From NCBI GenBank assembly GCA_031296355.1, contig JARLFX010000064.1, positions 1-15,061 on the forward strand: a DNA stretch of 15,061 bases. The letters run 5' to 3'. Position 1 is the stretch's first letter; every line of letters begins with the position of its first letter. The translations under genes and the position numbers were made by a program. The notes under the pieces were generated by a model that was not told where the DNA came from, ran no database searches, and saw only the letters and a list, made by a program, of their open reading frames with translations. Shown piece after piece: positions 1-7,807 of the stretch. Source of the DNA: Acidobacteriaceae bacterium. Lineage in GTDB: Bacteria; Acidobacteriota; Terriglobia; Terriglobales; Acidobacteriaceae.

Positions 1-86
1 GCGTCAGAGATCTGGTCGGCGATCTTATCGGGATGACCTTCGGTAACGGACTCCGAGGTAAAGAGAATGCGGTTGTGTTCGGACAA
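1..86 (-). CDS. metK: S-adenosylmethionine synthetase (methionine adenosyltransferase), N-terminal fragment
   Basis: Reading the minus strand from a TTG codon at 86-84 gives [28 protein letters not shown], running off the window edge. The [19 protein letters not shown] segment is the N-terminal signature of MetK, which makes S-adenosylmethionine from ATP and methionine in the cytosol; the His in GHPDK belongs to the ATP site. The start is chosen because AAGGAG lies at 97-92 on the minus strand, five bases before the TTG, and no ATG or GTG fits as well. Only about 28 of the usual 380-400 residues are present. It lies downstream of the receptor gene on the same strand, but a strong terminator at 241-280 separates them, so it should have its own promoter. 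TTG initiation and the exact start are inferences; the family is clear. Confidence 0.9.
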   Translation of the reverse strand, partial: MSEHNRILFTSESVTEGHPDKIADQISD

Positions 87-159
87 GGAAACTCCTTCTG
101 GACAACTTTGGATAGCGGTGCAAACTGTCAATGCGCTGAGAAGCAGGCACAAACTTCAA

Positions 160-198
160 CACCCGGAGGACTCGCATAGAGCGAGGGCGCAACCGGTG
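160..198 (-). other. Structured leader hairpin upstream of metK
   Basis: On the minus strand an outer stem (CACCGG at 198-193 with CCGGGTG at 166-160, one bulged base) encloses an inner perfect stem (CTCGC at 185-181 with GCGAG at 175-171). It lies 74 nt before the metK start. A stacked two-stem leader before metK suggests possible cis-regulation, but I do not recognise a named SAM or SAH riboswitch consensus. A TAAAAT hexamer at 213-208 could be the -10 of the metK promoter, without a convincing -35. Confidence 0.35.
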
Positions 199-240
199 CA
201 TGAATTTATTTTACCGCAGAGAGCCTTCCCGGCGGAGGGC

Positions 241-280
241 AAAAGAAAACGGCGGCTGCCAGGGGCAACCGCCGTTTTCT
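241..280 (-). terminator. Rho-independent terminator of the TonB-dependent receptor gene
   Basis: A 12-bp perfect stem (244-255 with 269-280) has an inner TGCC/GGCA stem in its loop. Read on the minus strand it ends in a T-rich run (GTTTTCTTTTG). It begins 15 nt after the receptor stop codon. The stem is flanked by A and T runs on both sides, so it could work bidirectionally, but the only gene ending here is on the minus strand. Confidence 0.85.
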
Positions 281-294
281 ATTACACATTCTGG

Positions 295-3200
295 CTAGAA
301 CGACGCTTTGAGTGCAACCTGCAGGATTCTGGGGTCGCGGGTTGCTGTGACTTGACCAAAAGTAGATGCAGTCAAGCTGGTTCCGATGGCAGACCAGTTC
401 ACGTGGTTGAAGAGGTTGAACGCCTCTGCGCGGAACTGGAAGTTCACCCTCTGCGTCAGCTTGAAGTTGCGGAAGGCGCCCAGATCCACGCGCTCAAACC
501 CAGGACCGTTGATCGCATCCTGATGTTCGTTGCCGGGGAAGCAGGGTGTTGCCGGGCTGGATGCAACCGTGCAGACCGCCGACTTGGCGAATACCGCTTT
601 GTTGAACCACATGGTGTGGTTGTGGAAGTCCGTGTTGGGTGCGGCGATGTTCGGATTGCCGTTCTGGTTCGGACGTCCGCTTACAACACTGGTTCCCAGG
701 AAGCCCAGACCTGCCGGATCCCAGCTGCTGACCGTCGCGGTAAAGGGTAGACCGGAGTTGACTGCCACGATGCCGGATAGTTCCCAGCCACCGAGTACCT
801 TGCCAACCAGGCTTTCCTGCTCATAGAACCACGGTAGTGCATACACAAAGTCCGTGCTGAATACATGCTTGCGGTCATACTGGCTGCGTCCATACTCCGG
901 CACCATGTAGTATGCGTTCTGCACCGCGCCGGAGCGGTCTGCCTGCGCGTTCGTCATGGCACGTGACCAGGTGTAGTTCACGTCGATGAGCGAATTGCGC
1001 TTGAAGCGCTTCTGCCCTTGCACCTGTAGGGAGTTGTAGTTGGAGTTGAAACCCGACTGCACCGTGTTGATTGCGGCATAGCCCTTGTACGGACGGATCT
1101 GGTTCAGCACCATCTCCTGCGAACTGCTGATGAAGCCGCCAGAAGGAACCAGACCGTCTGCAGCTGCCAGCCCGGGCTGTACTTGGTTGATGTCCATACG
1201 GCCCAGCAGGTGGGTGTCATGAGAGCCGACAAAGGCAACATCGATCAGCAGGTCATGGTTGAACTGGTGCTGGATGCTCATGGAGTACTGCTGCGAGTAC
1301 GGCGGGTGGTAGTTGGCTGGTGTCGCCTGTAGCGTCGGCGGTACGTATGCGCTGGTGTTGGTTGCGTTCGGTGCATCCAGGCTGGTGGAAGCATAAGTTG
1401 ACGTCGCTACATACGGCGGATTGGCGAAGATGTTCTGCTCGTACATGCCGACCAGCGCATCGTCAAACGCGATGCCATAACCGGCGCGGAACGAAGTGCG
1501 TCCGTCGCCGAAGACGTCATACGCCAGGCCGAAACGAGGTGCGAAGTCCAGCTTGTCCGTGTGCGTTACCTGCGCGCCATACGGCGAGTAGTGCTGGTTT
1601 GCCTGGGTAAAGTTGCCCAGGATGATGCCATTCAGCGGGTCATAGGCCGCGCTTGGTGTAGTCGCGGTCTGACCGCTCGGGTTTGAGTTGAAGGTAGAGT
1701 TGATCGCTCCCGGGCACTGCTTCGGCGTCAACAGCGCAATTTCGGCGGTGGTGCAGATGTAGCCGGTGGTGTCGATCGTGGGCGTATTACCCGCAACAAA
1801 GCTGCTTGGCAGGAAGCTCGACATCTGTCCGTTGTTATCCACTGGTTGCAGAAAATGCGAGTAGCGTACGCCGATGTTGAGTGTCAGGCGGCGTGTTGCT
1901 CTCCAGTCGTCCTGGATGAAGGCTTCTTCCTGCAGTTCTGTTACATCTGGGGTCGCTGCCTGGTTGGTCTGGCTGAAGCCGTTATTGGCAACACCCTGCA
2001 GGAAGTTCGCGATGGACTGCTCGATCAGCACCTTGCTGGCAGAACCAGTCGGTGCGTTCGTGCCGTTGAAATTGAACGTGCCGGCGTTCCCGGTGGTGGC
2101 GTTCTCGTTCTTCTCGTAGTGGTTGATGCTCGCACCAATGGTGATGGTGTGCTGGTGCCAGGTGCGGGTCATGCTGCCGAAAATATTGTGGTTTTTGCTG
2201 TAGTCGTTATAGACGCCCGGTCCGGTGATTGACGTTCCATTCTGGAAGGTCAGCACGGGTACGATGCCGATCTTGCTGGCAAAAGGCAGCGCCGGATTGA
2301 TGTCCCCCGAATTCGCGCTTGAGTTCAGGCCCGACGGCGTGCTCAAAATCGCGCCGGAGGTATAGGCGTAGCCAAAATCAAACAACGTCTTGGGGTTCAG
2401 CACATAGTTCAGGTGACCCATGTGCGTGGTGCCCGGTGAAGTTGTCGACGTTGAATTCACGCCAGGCAATCCGGTACCTGCGGCGTTGAATAGGCCGCTC
2501 GGTTCCTTGGTTGGCAGACTGTCATGCACAAAGCGATAGAACACGCTCGCCTTGGCATTGATCTTGTGATCGATGCGCACCAGTTCCTGCTCATTGTTGT
2601 AGTAGCTCTTGGCGTTGTAGACCAGCGTGTGCGGGTCCTGAGTGCCCACCGGATTCGGAGCGGGCAGCTTGGAGAAGATGTCCTTGATGTACGCGGCTGC
2701 AGTCGGTGAGATGGTGCTGATGGTGTTGCCCGTGGTGCCGGGGCAGGTTGTGGATGCGGTAGTAGCCGAGGTGCAGACCGGGTCCGCGAAACTGTAAACG
2801 CCCGGAGTGGTTATACCGATTTCAGAAGGCAGCGGCGCATAGCTCGTTACACCCGTTGCATTGACTACGCGGCGAATTTCTTCCGAGAAGAAGAAGAACG
2901 TCTTGTCGCGACCGTCATAGACACGGGGAATCACAACCGGCCCGCCGATCGTACCGCCAAAATCGTGATAGCGAAGTTCCGGACGGGCGACCTTATTCAA
3001 ATTATTGAAGTAGCCATTCGCATTGAACAAATCATTGCGGAAGAACTCATACACCGAACCATGCAGATTGTTCGTGCCAGAGCGGGTCACAACATTGATC
3101 TGCGAGCTGGCCGTGCGGCCATATGCTGCTGAATAAGTGCCGCGCAGCGTCTTGAACTCAGCGATCGCATCCACGCTTGGGTAGTTAATCGCTGTCAGAT

Positions 3201-3858
3201 TAGAGCCGCGGTCCAGGTTGTCCGCGCCGTCAATCGTCCAGTCATTGGTGCTGGCGCGGTGGCCGTTGATTGAGAAGGCAAGCGTATTGGTCGTGCCGGA
3301 AGGCAGGGAATTACCGATATAAAGCTGGTCACTGGTGCCGCCATAAACCACGCCCGGCTGCAGTGCGACCAACTGTTCATAGTTGCGATTGTTCAGGATG
3401 AGTTCGCGCACCTGCGTGCCATTGATCACGCTCTGCGTCGCGGCGTTCTCCAGGTTGAGTTGCACCTGCTCCGCTGTCACAACAACGCTTTCCGATGCAT
3501 TGCCGGCACGCAGCGACTGGTTCACGGTAAGCGCGTCATTGGCATGCAGGATCAGGTGCTGCACTACGGCTGTCGAAAACTTTGGGGCCGTGATGCTGAC
3601 GCTATAGATGCCGATTGGCAGCGAGGTCGCAGTATAAAAGCCGACGCTGTTGCTCGTAACCGTACGTATGACCTGGTTGCGGTCCGTGGCGGTGAAGACG
3701 ACGTTCGCCCCCTTGACCACTGCCCCACTGGTATCGGTTACGGTGCCGCTGATGCTGCCGCTAACTTCCTGGGCGTAACCGGAAATTCCGGCAAATGCGA
3801 GCACTGCCGCTAGGGCAAGCGCAAGAACGCCACGAAGATTCATTCTGCTATAGGTCAT
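295..3858 (-). CDS. TonB-dependent outer-membrane receptor, Oar-like, with carboxypeptidase-regulatory-like N-terminal domain
   Basis: This 1187-residue protein should sit in the outer membrane and import or bind a large substrate, powered by TonB/ExbBD. Residues 1-30 form a signal peptide (short basic start, Ala/Leu-rich core, cleavage near GYAQ-E). Residues about 33-118 are a carboxypeptidase-regulatory-like beta-sandwich (SGSISGTVTDTSGAVVKGANV, then GFYTATSLPIGIYSVSI). Residues about 120-265 form the plug (ESVVVTAEQ, SINGHRASTNDWTIDGADN, INVVTRSGTNNLHGSVYEFFRND). The rest is the beta-barrel, ending in ILQVALKASF with the terminal Phe usual for outer-membrane barrels. Very large Oar-type receptors of this kind are abundant in Acidobacteria and usually have unknown ligands, often thought to be plant or microbial polysaccharides. 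The start at 3858 is preferred over an internal Met at codon 6 because AGGAG lies at 3871-3867, eight bases upstream. It is monocistronic, with its own terminator. The substrate cannot be told from sequence. Confidence 0.92.
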   Translation of the reverse strand: MTYSRMNLRGVLALALAAVLAFAGISGYAQEVSGSISGTVTDTSGAVVKGANVVFTATDRNQVIRTVTSNSVGFYTATSLPIGIYSVSITAPKFSTAVVQHLILHANDALTVNQSLRAGNASESVVVTAEQVQLNLENAATQSVINGTQVRELILNNRNYEQLVALQPGVVYGGTSDQLYIGNSLPSGTTNTLAFSINGHRASTNDWTIDGADNLDRGSNLTAINYPSVDAIAEFKTLRGTYSAAYGRTASSQINVVTRSGTNNLHGSVYEFFRNDLFNANGYFNNLNKVARPELRYHDFGGTIGGPVVIPRVYDGRDKTFFFFSEEIRRVVNATGVTSYAPLPSEIGITTPGVYSFADPVCTSATTASTTCPGTTGNTISTISPTAAAYIKDIFSKLPAPNPVGTQDPHTLVYNAKSYYNNEQELVRIDHKINAKASVFYRFVHDSLPTKEPSGLFNAAGTGLPGVNSTSTTSPGTTHMGHLNYVLNPKTLFDFGYAYTSGAILSTPSGLNSSANSGDINPALPFASKIGIVPVLTFQNGTSITGPGVYNDYSKNHNIFGSMTRTWHQHTITIGASINHYEKNENATTGNAGTFNFNGTNAPTGSASKVLIEQSIANFLQGVANNGFSQTNQAATPDVTELQEEAFIQDDWRATRRLTLNIGVRYSHFLQPVDNNGQMSSFLPSSFVAGNTPTIDTTGYICTTAEIALLTPKQCPGAINSTFNSNPSGQTATTPSAAYDPLNGIILGNFTQANQHYSPYGAQVTHTDKLDFAPRFGLAYDVFGDGRTSFRAGYGIAFDDALVGMYEQNIFANPPYVATSTYASTSLDAPNATNTSAYVPPTLQATPANYHPPYSQQYSMSIQHQFNHDLLIDVAFVGSHDTHLLGRMDINQVQPGLAAADGLVPSGGFISSSQEMVLNQIRPYKGYAAINTVQSGFNSNYNSLQVQGQKRFKRNSLIDVNYTWSRAMTNAQADRSGAVQNAYYMVPEYGRSQYDRKHVFSTDFVYALPWFYEQESLVGKVLGGWELSGIVAVNSGLPFTATVSSWDPAGLGFLGTSVVSGRPNQNGNPNIAAPNTDFHNHTMWFNKAVFAKSAVCTVASSPATPCFPGNEHQDAINGPGFERVDLGAFRNFKLTQRVNFQFRAEAFNLFNHVNWSAIGTSLTASTFGQVTATRDPRILQVALKASF

Positions 3859-4213
3859 ACTCTGGTCTCCTGAAATGAAACAACTGCGCGTACTGTCTCC
3901 GAACTATATGCCGGATGCTTTGGTCCTACCACTGCTGGCTCCGTCTAGTTTCCTTCCCGAAGGTGGACATCGTCCTGTCGGTCGATAAATTAGATTGCAG
4001 CCGCGATGAGAAGAATTTGAGCTCTCCGATTTGATTACGACAAATCGAGCTTGTCAATGCCCAGTTTGAAGTGGGATGAGAATATTGTCAGATTCCGCAA
4101 GGTACTTCCGGGTTTCCGTCAGTATTTTCCCGGTGGAAGGGGAACCCTTGTAAACTGGAGGGCAGTATCCAAGGCGAGCTCGCAGATGCCCGCTGTGTGG
4201 ACTGATAATAAAT
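3859..4213. promoter_or_regulatory. Divergent intergenic region between receptor and polymerase genes
   Basis: This 355-bp gap carries the 5' ends of two divergent genes and no convincing ORF. On the minus strand a perfect TTGACA (+ strand TGTCAA at 4032-4037) could be a -35 box for the receptor, but the following -10 is poor. A palindrome that looks like a regulator site (3921-3931) is listed separately. On the plus strand the A+T-rich stretch just before 4214 may include a -10. No terminator or tRNA is visible. Confidence 0.4.
3921..3931. promoter_or_regulatory. Candidate GntR/FadR-family operator
   Basis: The sequence TGGTCCTACCA is a TGGT-N3-ACCA inverted repeat. This matches the core operator pattern known for FadR-subfamily GntR regulators. 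It lies 63 bp upstream of the receptor start codon, in the expected leader or promoter zone. No regulator gene lies in the window, so the factor is unknown. An 11-bp motif of this strength can occur by chance. Confidence 0.35.
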
Positions 4214-5731
4214 ATGCGGATACCCTTTCCCGAGCGGATCACTCCCTGGCATGCTGGTCTTTTTGCCATTCTGCTCTGCGTCCTGGAGGTGCTGCAGGGA
4301 ACTCAGCCGCTCTTTGCCGCCTTTGTTTTCATCTACATTATGCTCGCAACTCTGGCCTTCAATCTGGCTGGAGGCCTGTACCGTGCGAGTGGAGCCTATG
4401 TTTTTGCTAATGCAATTCTGGGCCTCATCTTCTCCCAGTGCGCTAAGGTCTTCCTGGGCGAACCTGCGGACTTGAACCTGCGGGCCCCGATGACAACCAT
4501 CCTGGTTTATACCGCTGGTATGGGATCGATCCTGGCTGCGGTCGCGATCAGTCGCAGAGTGAGGCTGAAAGTGCCTTTGCTGGAGCGGGGCCACACAACT
4601 GACAATATCCGCCAGATGGCGATTGGTTGCATCACCGTTGGTATCGCCCTTTCATTCGTTCTGTCCGTGATTGGCAATGATAACGGCTCGATTGGCGCGG
4701 TGCTCAACCAGTTCGTATTCTTTCTCCCGCTTGGGATGCTCCTGGCTGTATATGACGAGATCCGCAGTTCCGGCGGACGCCGTAGTGTCAATCTGTTCCT
4801 GATCATCGGCAGCCTTTTCATGATCTTATACGGCGGCATCCTGGGAACTTCCAAACAGGCAATCTTTACACCGTTAGTGGCTTATGTGGTGGTGTGCGGC
4901 GCCCTACGCTACAAATTCAAACTAATGGGCTTGGCAGCAATGGCGCTGGTGACCTTTTTCATGCTGTATTATCTCGTTCCATATTCTCAGGTGGTGCGAA
5001 ATTACACTCGAGACCTCCCGACGTACAGCGAACGTATAGACGCCGCGAACTACTGGCTGAGCCATATCGACGATGTGCGCACGGAATACAAAGCAAATGA
5101 TGAAGATATTGCACTCGATACGGCGCCGCATTACTACACCCAGGATCGGGGATTTCTGGAGCGCCTCGGCATGGTGGCGATGGATGACGCTCTGATCGAT
5201 GCCACGGACTCAAAGGGAAAATTTGGATACAGCCCTATGGTTATAGGTGTGTTGAACCTCGTCCCGCATTTCATCTGGCCGAACAAGCCTTCTATCAACG
5301 TCAACAATGTGTTCGCTCATGAAATTGGCCTTCTCAGCGACGAAGACTTTACTACCTCTGTGTCCTTTGGGCCTTCCGCTGATGCTTACCACGAGGGAAA
5401 ATGGGCAGGCGTCCTCATCCTGATGCCCTTGGTGATGGTCACCTTATTCATCATCGCCGATTCGGTTACTGGAAGCGTCAGGAGGTCGCCCTGGGGGTTC
5501 GCTTTCCTCGTGTACTTTCTGCATCTTGCTCCGGAGGGATCACTGGGCACATGCCTCACGGTTGCATTTACTGTGACCGGCATTCTTATTGTTACCGTTT
5601 TTGCCACACGCTATGCTCTACCGCTCGTCGGCAGTCTCATATTCCCGGAGCGTCGCAAAACCGTAGCAGTAAGAAAGGTGAGCGAATTCCCTAAGAGGGC
5701 TGCGCCGCCACCGGCGGAAACAACGGTCTGA
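4214..5731 (+). CDS. Multi-pass membrane protein, likely oligosaccharide repeat-unit polymerase (Wzy/O-antigen polymerase-like)
   Basis: A 505-residue integral membrane protein with roughly ten or more hydrophobic segments, starting near residues 13-33 (AGLFAILLCVLEVLQG) and ending before a basic, Pro-rich cytosolic tail (ERRKTVAVRK...PPPAETTV). A large polar loop of about 100 residues (about 265-375) includes MVIGVLNLVPHFIWPNKPSINVNN and is followed by SVSFGPSADAYHEGKWAGV. The WP-KP element and the G-P-x-A-x-x-Y-x-x-G run are typical of Wzy-like polymerases, which join lipid-linked repeat units at the outer face of the inner membrane. A neighbouring methyltransferase and acyltransferase support a glycan role. 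The ATG start has no clear Shine-Dalgarno, but the frame is closed by a stop at 4151-4153 and offers no better start. Wzy families are poorly conserved, so another polytopic glycan protein is possible. Confidence 0.65.
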   Translation: MRIPFPERITPWHAGLFAILLCVLEVLQGTQPLFAAFVFIYIMLATLAFNLAGGLYRASGAYVFANAILGLIFSQCAKVFLGEPADLNLRAPMTTILVYTAGMGSILAAVAISRRVRLKVPLLERGHTTDNIRQMAIGCITVGIALSFVLSVIGNDNGSIGAVLNQFVFFLPLGMLLAVYDEIRSSGGRRSVNLFLIIGSLFMILYGGILGTSKQAIFTPLVAYVVVCGALRYKFKLMGLAAMALVTFFMLYYLVPYSQVVRNYTRDLPTYSERIDAANYWLSHIDDVRTEYKANDEDIALDTAPHYYTQDRGFLERLGMVAMDDALIDATDSKGKFGYSPMVIGVLNLVPHFIWPNKPSINVNNVFAHEIGLLSDEDFTTSVSFGPSADAYHEGKWAGVLILMPLVMVTLFIIADSVTGSVRRSPWGFAFLVYFLHLAPEGSLGTCLTVAFTVTGILIVTVFATRYALPLVGSLIFPERRKTVAVRKVSEFPKRAAPPPAETTV

Positions 5732-5773
5732 GCTCAATAAAACCAGCGAATTCAAAAATATGGCTGTATGTGC

Positions 5774-6490
5774 TTATGCGGGCTTGTACGCCACCATCAG
5801 TATCGTGATGCGGCAGCCAGACAGGGCTTCCGTCATGTTCACCAGGCGCTCATAGGCCATCATCGGGTAGAAGAGTAGTGCGTGGGCGCGCCCATACGAA
5901 GGTTCGGGTTCAATCATCGTGATCCCGGGTTCGTCGAGGCCTCCCATGCGGCACAGTTCCCGCAGACGTCCGCGGGTATTGGAGCGAAACCACGTCGGGT
6001 AAGGATCGTGCGCGCCCTCGGCCAACGAGCGCAGCCGGTTGGCCAGCTTCAGGTGCATGGAATGTGGCATGATGTGCGCGCCCATGGAAACGTAATGGTA
6101 AAGATTCGGCGTGCGCAGGCAGTAAACGCCGCCTGGCCGCAGAACTCGTGCCACCTCTTTGAAATGTTCTTCGGGATGCTCTACATGCTCCAATACGAAG
6201 TTTGAAACGCAGGTGTCGAAGGACGCGTCGGCAAATGGCATCTGCTTGCCGTCAAAAACGAAGGCTTTTGCCAGCCACCGGTTGTTCTTTACATCCGGAT
6301 CGACATCTAAACCTGTCACTGTGCCGATCTCGCTTAGCATCTGCGAACACGGATTGCTCGGACCGGATCCAATCTCCAGTATCTCCGCGCTGGCGGGAAT
6401 CTTTTCCTTGCACAGGCGGAAAAATGGCACTGTTCCACCTTCGAACTTTGGGTTCGAGTAGTAATACTTATCGAACAATGCCTGTGTCAT
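5774..6490 (-). CDS. Class I SAM-dependent methyltransferase (Methyltransferase_11-like)
   Basis: This 238-residue soluble enzyme transfers a methyl group from S-adenosylmethionine. Motif I, EILEIGSGPSNP, forms the SAM-binding loop; GLDVDPDV carries the acidic residue that binds the ribose; DGKQMPFADASFDTCVSNFVLEHVEHPEEHFKEVARVLRPGG covers motifs II and III, typical of the UbiE/Methyltransferase_11 group. The start is placed at the ATG at 6490, where AGGTGAGG lies just upstream. An in-frame extension to a TTG at 6592 lacks a ribosome-binding site and adds 34 low-complexity residues. It converges with the polymerase gene 42 bp away and shares strand with the acyltransferase behind it. The acceptor is unknown; a sugar or lipid-linked glycan is an inference from the neighbours. 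Confidence 0.82.
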   Translation of the reverse strand: MTQALFDKYYYSNPKFEGGTVPFFRLCKEKIPASAEILEIGSGPSNPCSQMLSEIGTVTGLDVDPDVKNNRWLAKAFVFDGKQMPFADASFDTCVSNFVLEHVEHPEEHFKEVARVLRPGGVYCLRTPNLYHYVSMGAHIMPHSMHLKLANRLRSLAEGAHDPYPTWFRSNTRGRLRELCRMGGLDEPGITMIEPEPSYGRAHALLFYPMMAYERLVNMTEALSGCRITILMVAYKPA

Positions 6491-6645
6491 GGCCCTCACC
6501 TGAAATAGATGCGTTTTCAGAACCGGATCGTGCTGTGATGGAGATCTACTCGCCCGATGCCTTTGAGCGAAATTATAGCCAACTATTGCCAATAGAGATC
6601 GTTGGCGAGGCTGGTATCAACCTCGTTTGTAAACTCCGGAAGCAC

Positions 6646-7725
6646 TCACTCCGCGCTTGCCCGGTTGCCGGAAGGCCAGCGGAAAAACCAGGTGATCTTC
6701 CATGGTTTCTGCTGATGCCAGATAACCACTGGAATCAGAAAAGCTGACAGAGTCGGTAAAACGAGTTGCGGCCAGAAGCTTTGCACATGCAGAAAGCGGG
6801 CAAGCGGCTCCCGGACGACTCCCTGGCAGTAGGGACTCAGTAGAAAGACTGCCAGTGATGCCTGCCCCGCCCAGACGAAGAACTTACCGGTCCCGGTGTG
6901 TTCGATCACACGCGCCGCAAGAAATAAGCCGAGTGTGCCCATCAGGCCCAGCGGAATGTATACGTAGCGTCCAGGCACGCCGTAGCGATGGATCATGAAT
7001 GCCTGTATCCCCATCACAGTGCAGCAGCCGAGCGCTGCTGCCCACACCGGTAGCTTCTCCAGCTTGTGGATCGAGCTGCCTACCCACATGCCCGTAGCCA
7101 GAAAACAGAATTCGCGCGGCACATAGTACAAGATCGTCATACTGCCTGGCGGTGCCACGATCGTCACCGCCATCACGGCCCCCAGTATGAACCGCAGCCA
7201 GTGCGGCAACCTGCTCGTGACCGCGGCCAGCATAAGGCAGATGAACAGCGTCATTAAAAACCACGACGCATCGCCATCCACAAGCTGGAGGAAAAATTGC
7301 ACCCCACGCGGAGGAGTATTGGGATGGACCCAGTTGATGAGGGGAATGGAGAGATAGCCGCCCAGGGCGGCCCATAGCATGTAGGGGTACAGAATCGTCT
7401 GCAGCTTATCCAGCGTGAAATGTTTCAGGCCCCGGCGATGCAGGCTGCCGATCAGAAAGAGTCCGGCCACAAAAAAGAAGACCGGCATATGGAAGCTGTA
7501 AATAAATGTGTCGGAAAAAATATACGCCGGGCTATTCCACCAGCCCCGGTGTTCCATGCCCTGTGTCGAGTGGCCATAGGCGACGAGCCCGATGGCCACG
7601 CCCTTGACGATGTCCACGAGCTGGGAGCGCGCTTTGCCTGCGATAGGCTCCACGGGCGAGACAGCAATGTCATGGGTTAGTGTCATATCGTTGCTAATAT
7701 GAGGAAAGCCACTTGCCGGTACCAT
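6646..7725 (-). CDS. Acyltransferase family 3 membrane protein
   Basis: A 359-residue polytopic membrane protein of the acyltransferase-3 (OafA/OatA/NodX) family, which moves acyl groups, often acetyl, onto sugars of surface glycans or peptidoglycan across the inner membrane. Seen directly: SQLVDIVKGVAIGLVAYGHS near residues 34-53, with the His usually needed for catalysis; IYSFHMPVFFFVAGLFL near 75-91; WFLMTLFICLML; then about ten hydrophobic helices, ending in a basic tail (KPWKITWFFRWPSGNRASAE). The ATG at 7725 and a second ATG at 7686 are both possible starts; neither has a clear Shine-Dalgarno. It is followed on the same strand by the methyltransferase, 155 bp on, so the two may be co-transcribed. 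The substrate is not known. Confidence 0.85.
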   Translation of the reverse strand: MVPASGFPHISNDMTLTHDIAVSPVEPIAGKARSQLVDIVKGVAIGLVAYGHSTQGMEHRGWWNSPAYIFSDTFIYSFHMPVFFFVAGLFLIGSLHRRGLKHFTLDKLQTILYPYMLWAALGGYLSIPLINWVHPNTPPRGVQFFLQLVDGDASWFLMTLFICLMLAAVTSRLPHWLRFILGAVMAVTIVAPPGSMTILYYVPREFCFLATGMWVGSSIHKLEKLPVWAAALGCCTVMGIQAFMIHRYGVPGRYVYIPLGLMGTLGLFLAARVIEHTGTGKFFVWAGQASLAVFLLSPYCQGVVREPLARFLHVQSFWPQLVLPTLSAFLIPVVIWHQQKPWKITWFFRWPSGNRASAE

Positions 7726-7807
7726 AGGTTAGCATGGGTGCGCGCATGGTCTTCTTGCACAGTTACGGCCTTTGCCGCAGTCGTCACAGACCATACACTG
7801 GAAGAGC

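Noticed and set aside
67..750. A 227-codon plus-strand frame opposite the receptor's 3' end and the metK start
   Set aside because: It overlaps the clear minus-strand receptor, its terminator and the MetK N-terminus; its product has no recognisable domain and has the Arg/Gly-rich look of an antisense frame.
6491..6592. N-terminal extension of the methyltransferase to a TTG at 6592
   Set aside because: It has no ribosome-binding site, and the ATG at 6490 has AGGTGAGG just upstream and gives a normal family N-terminus.
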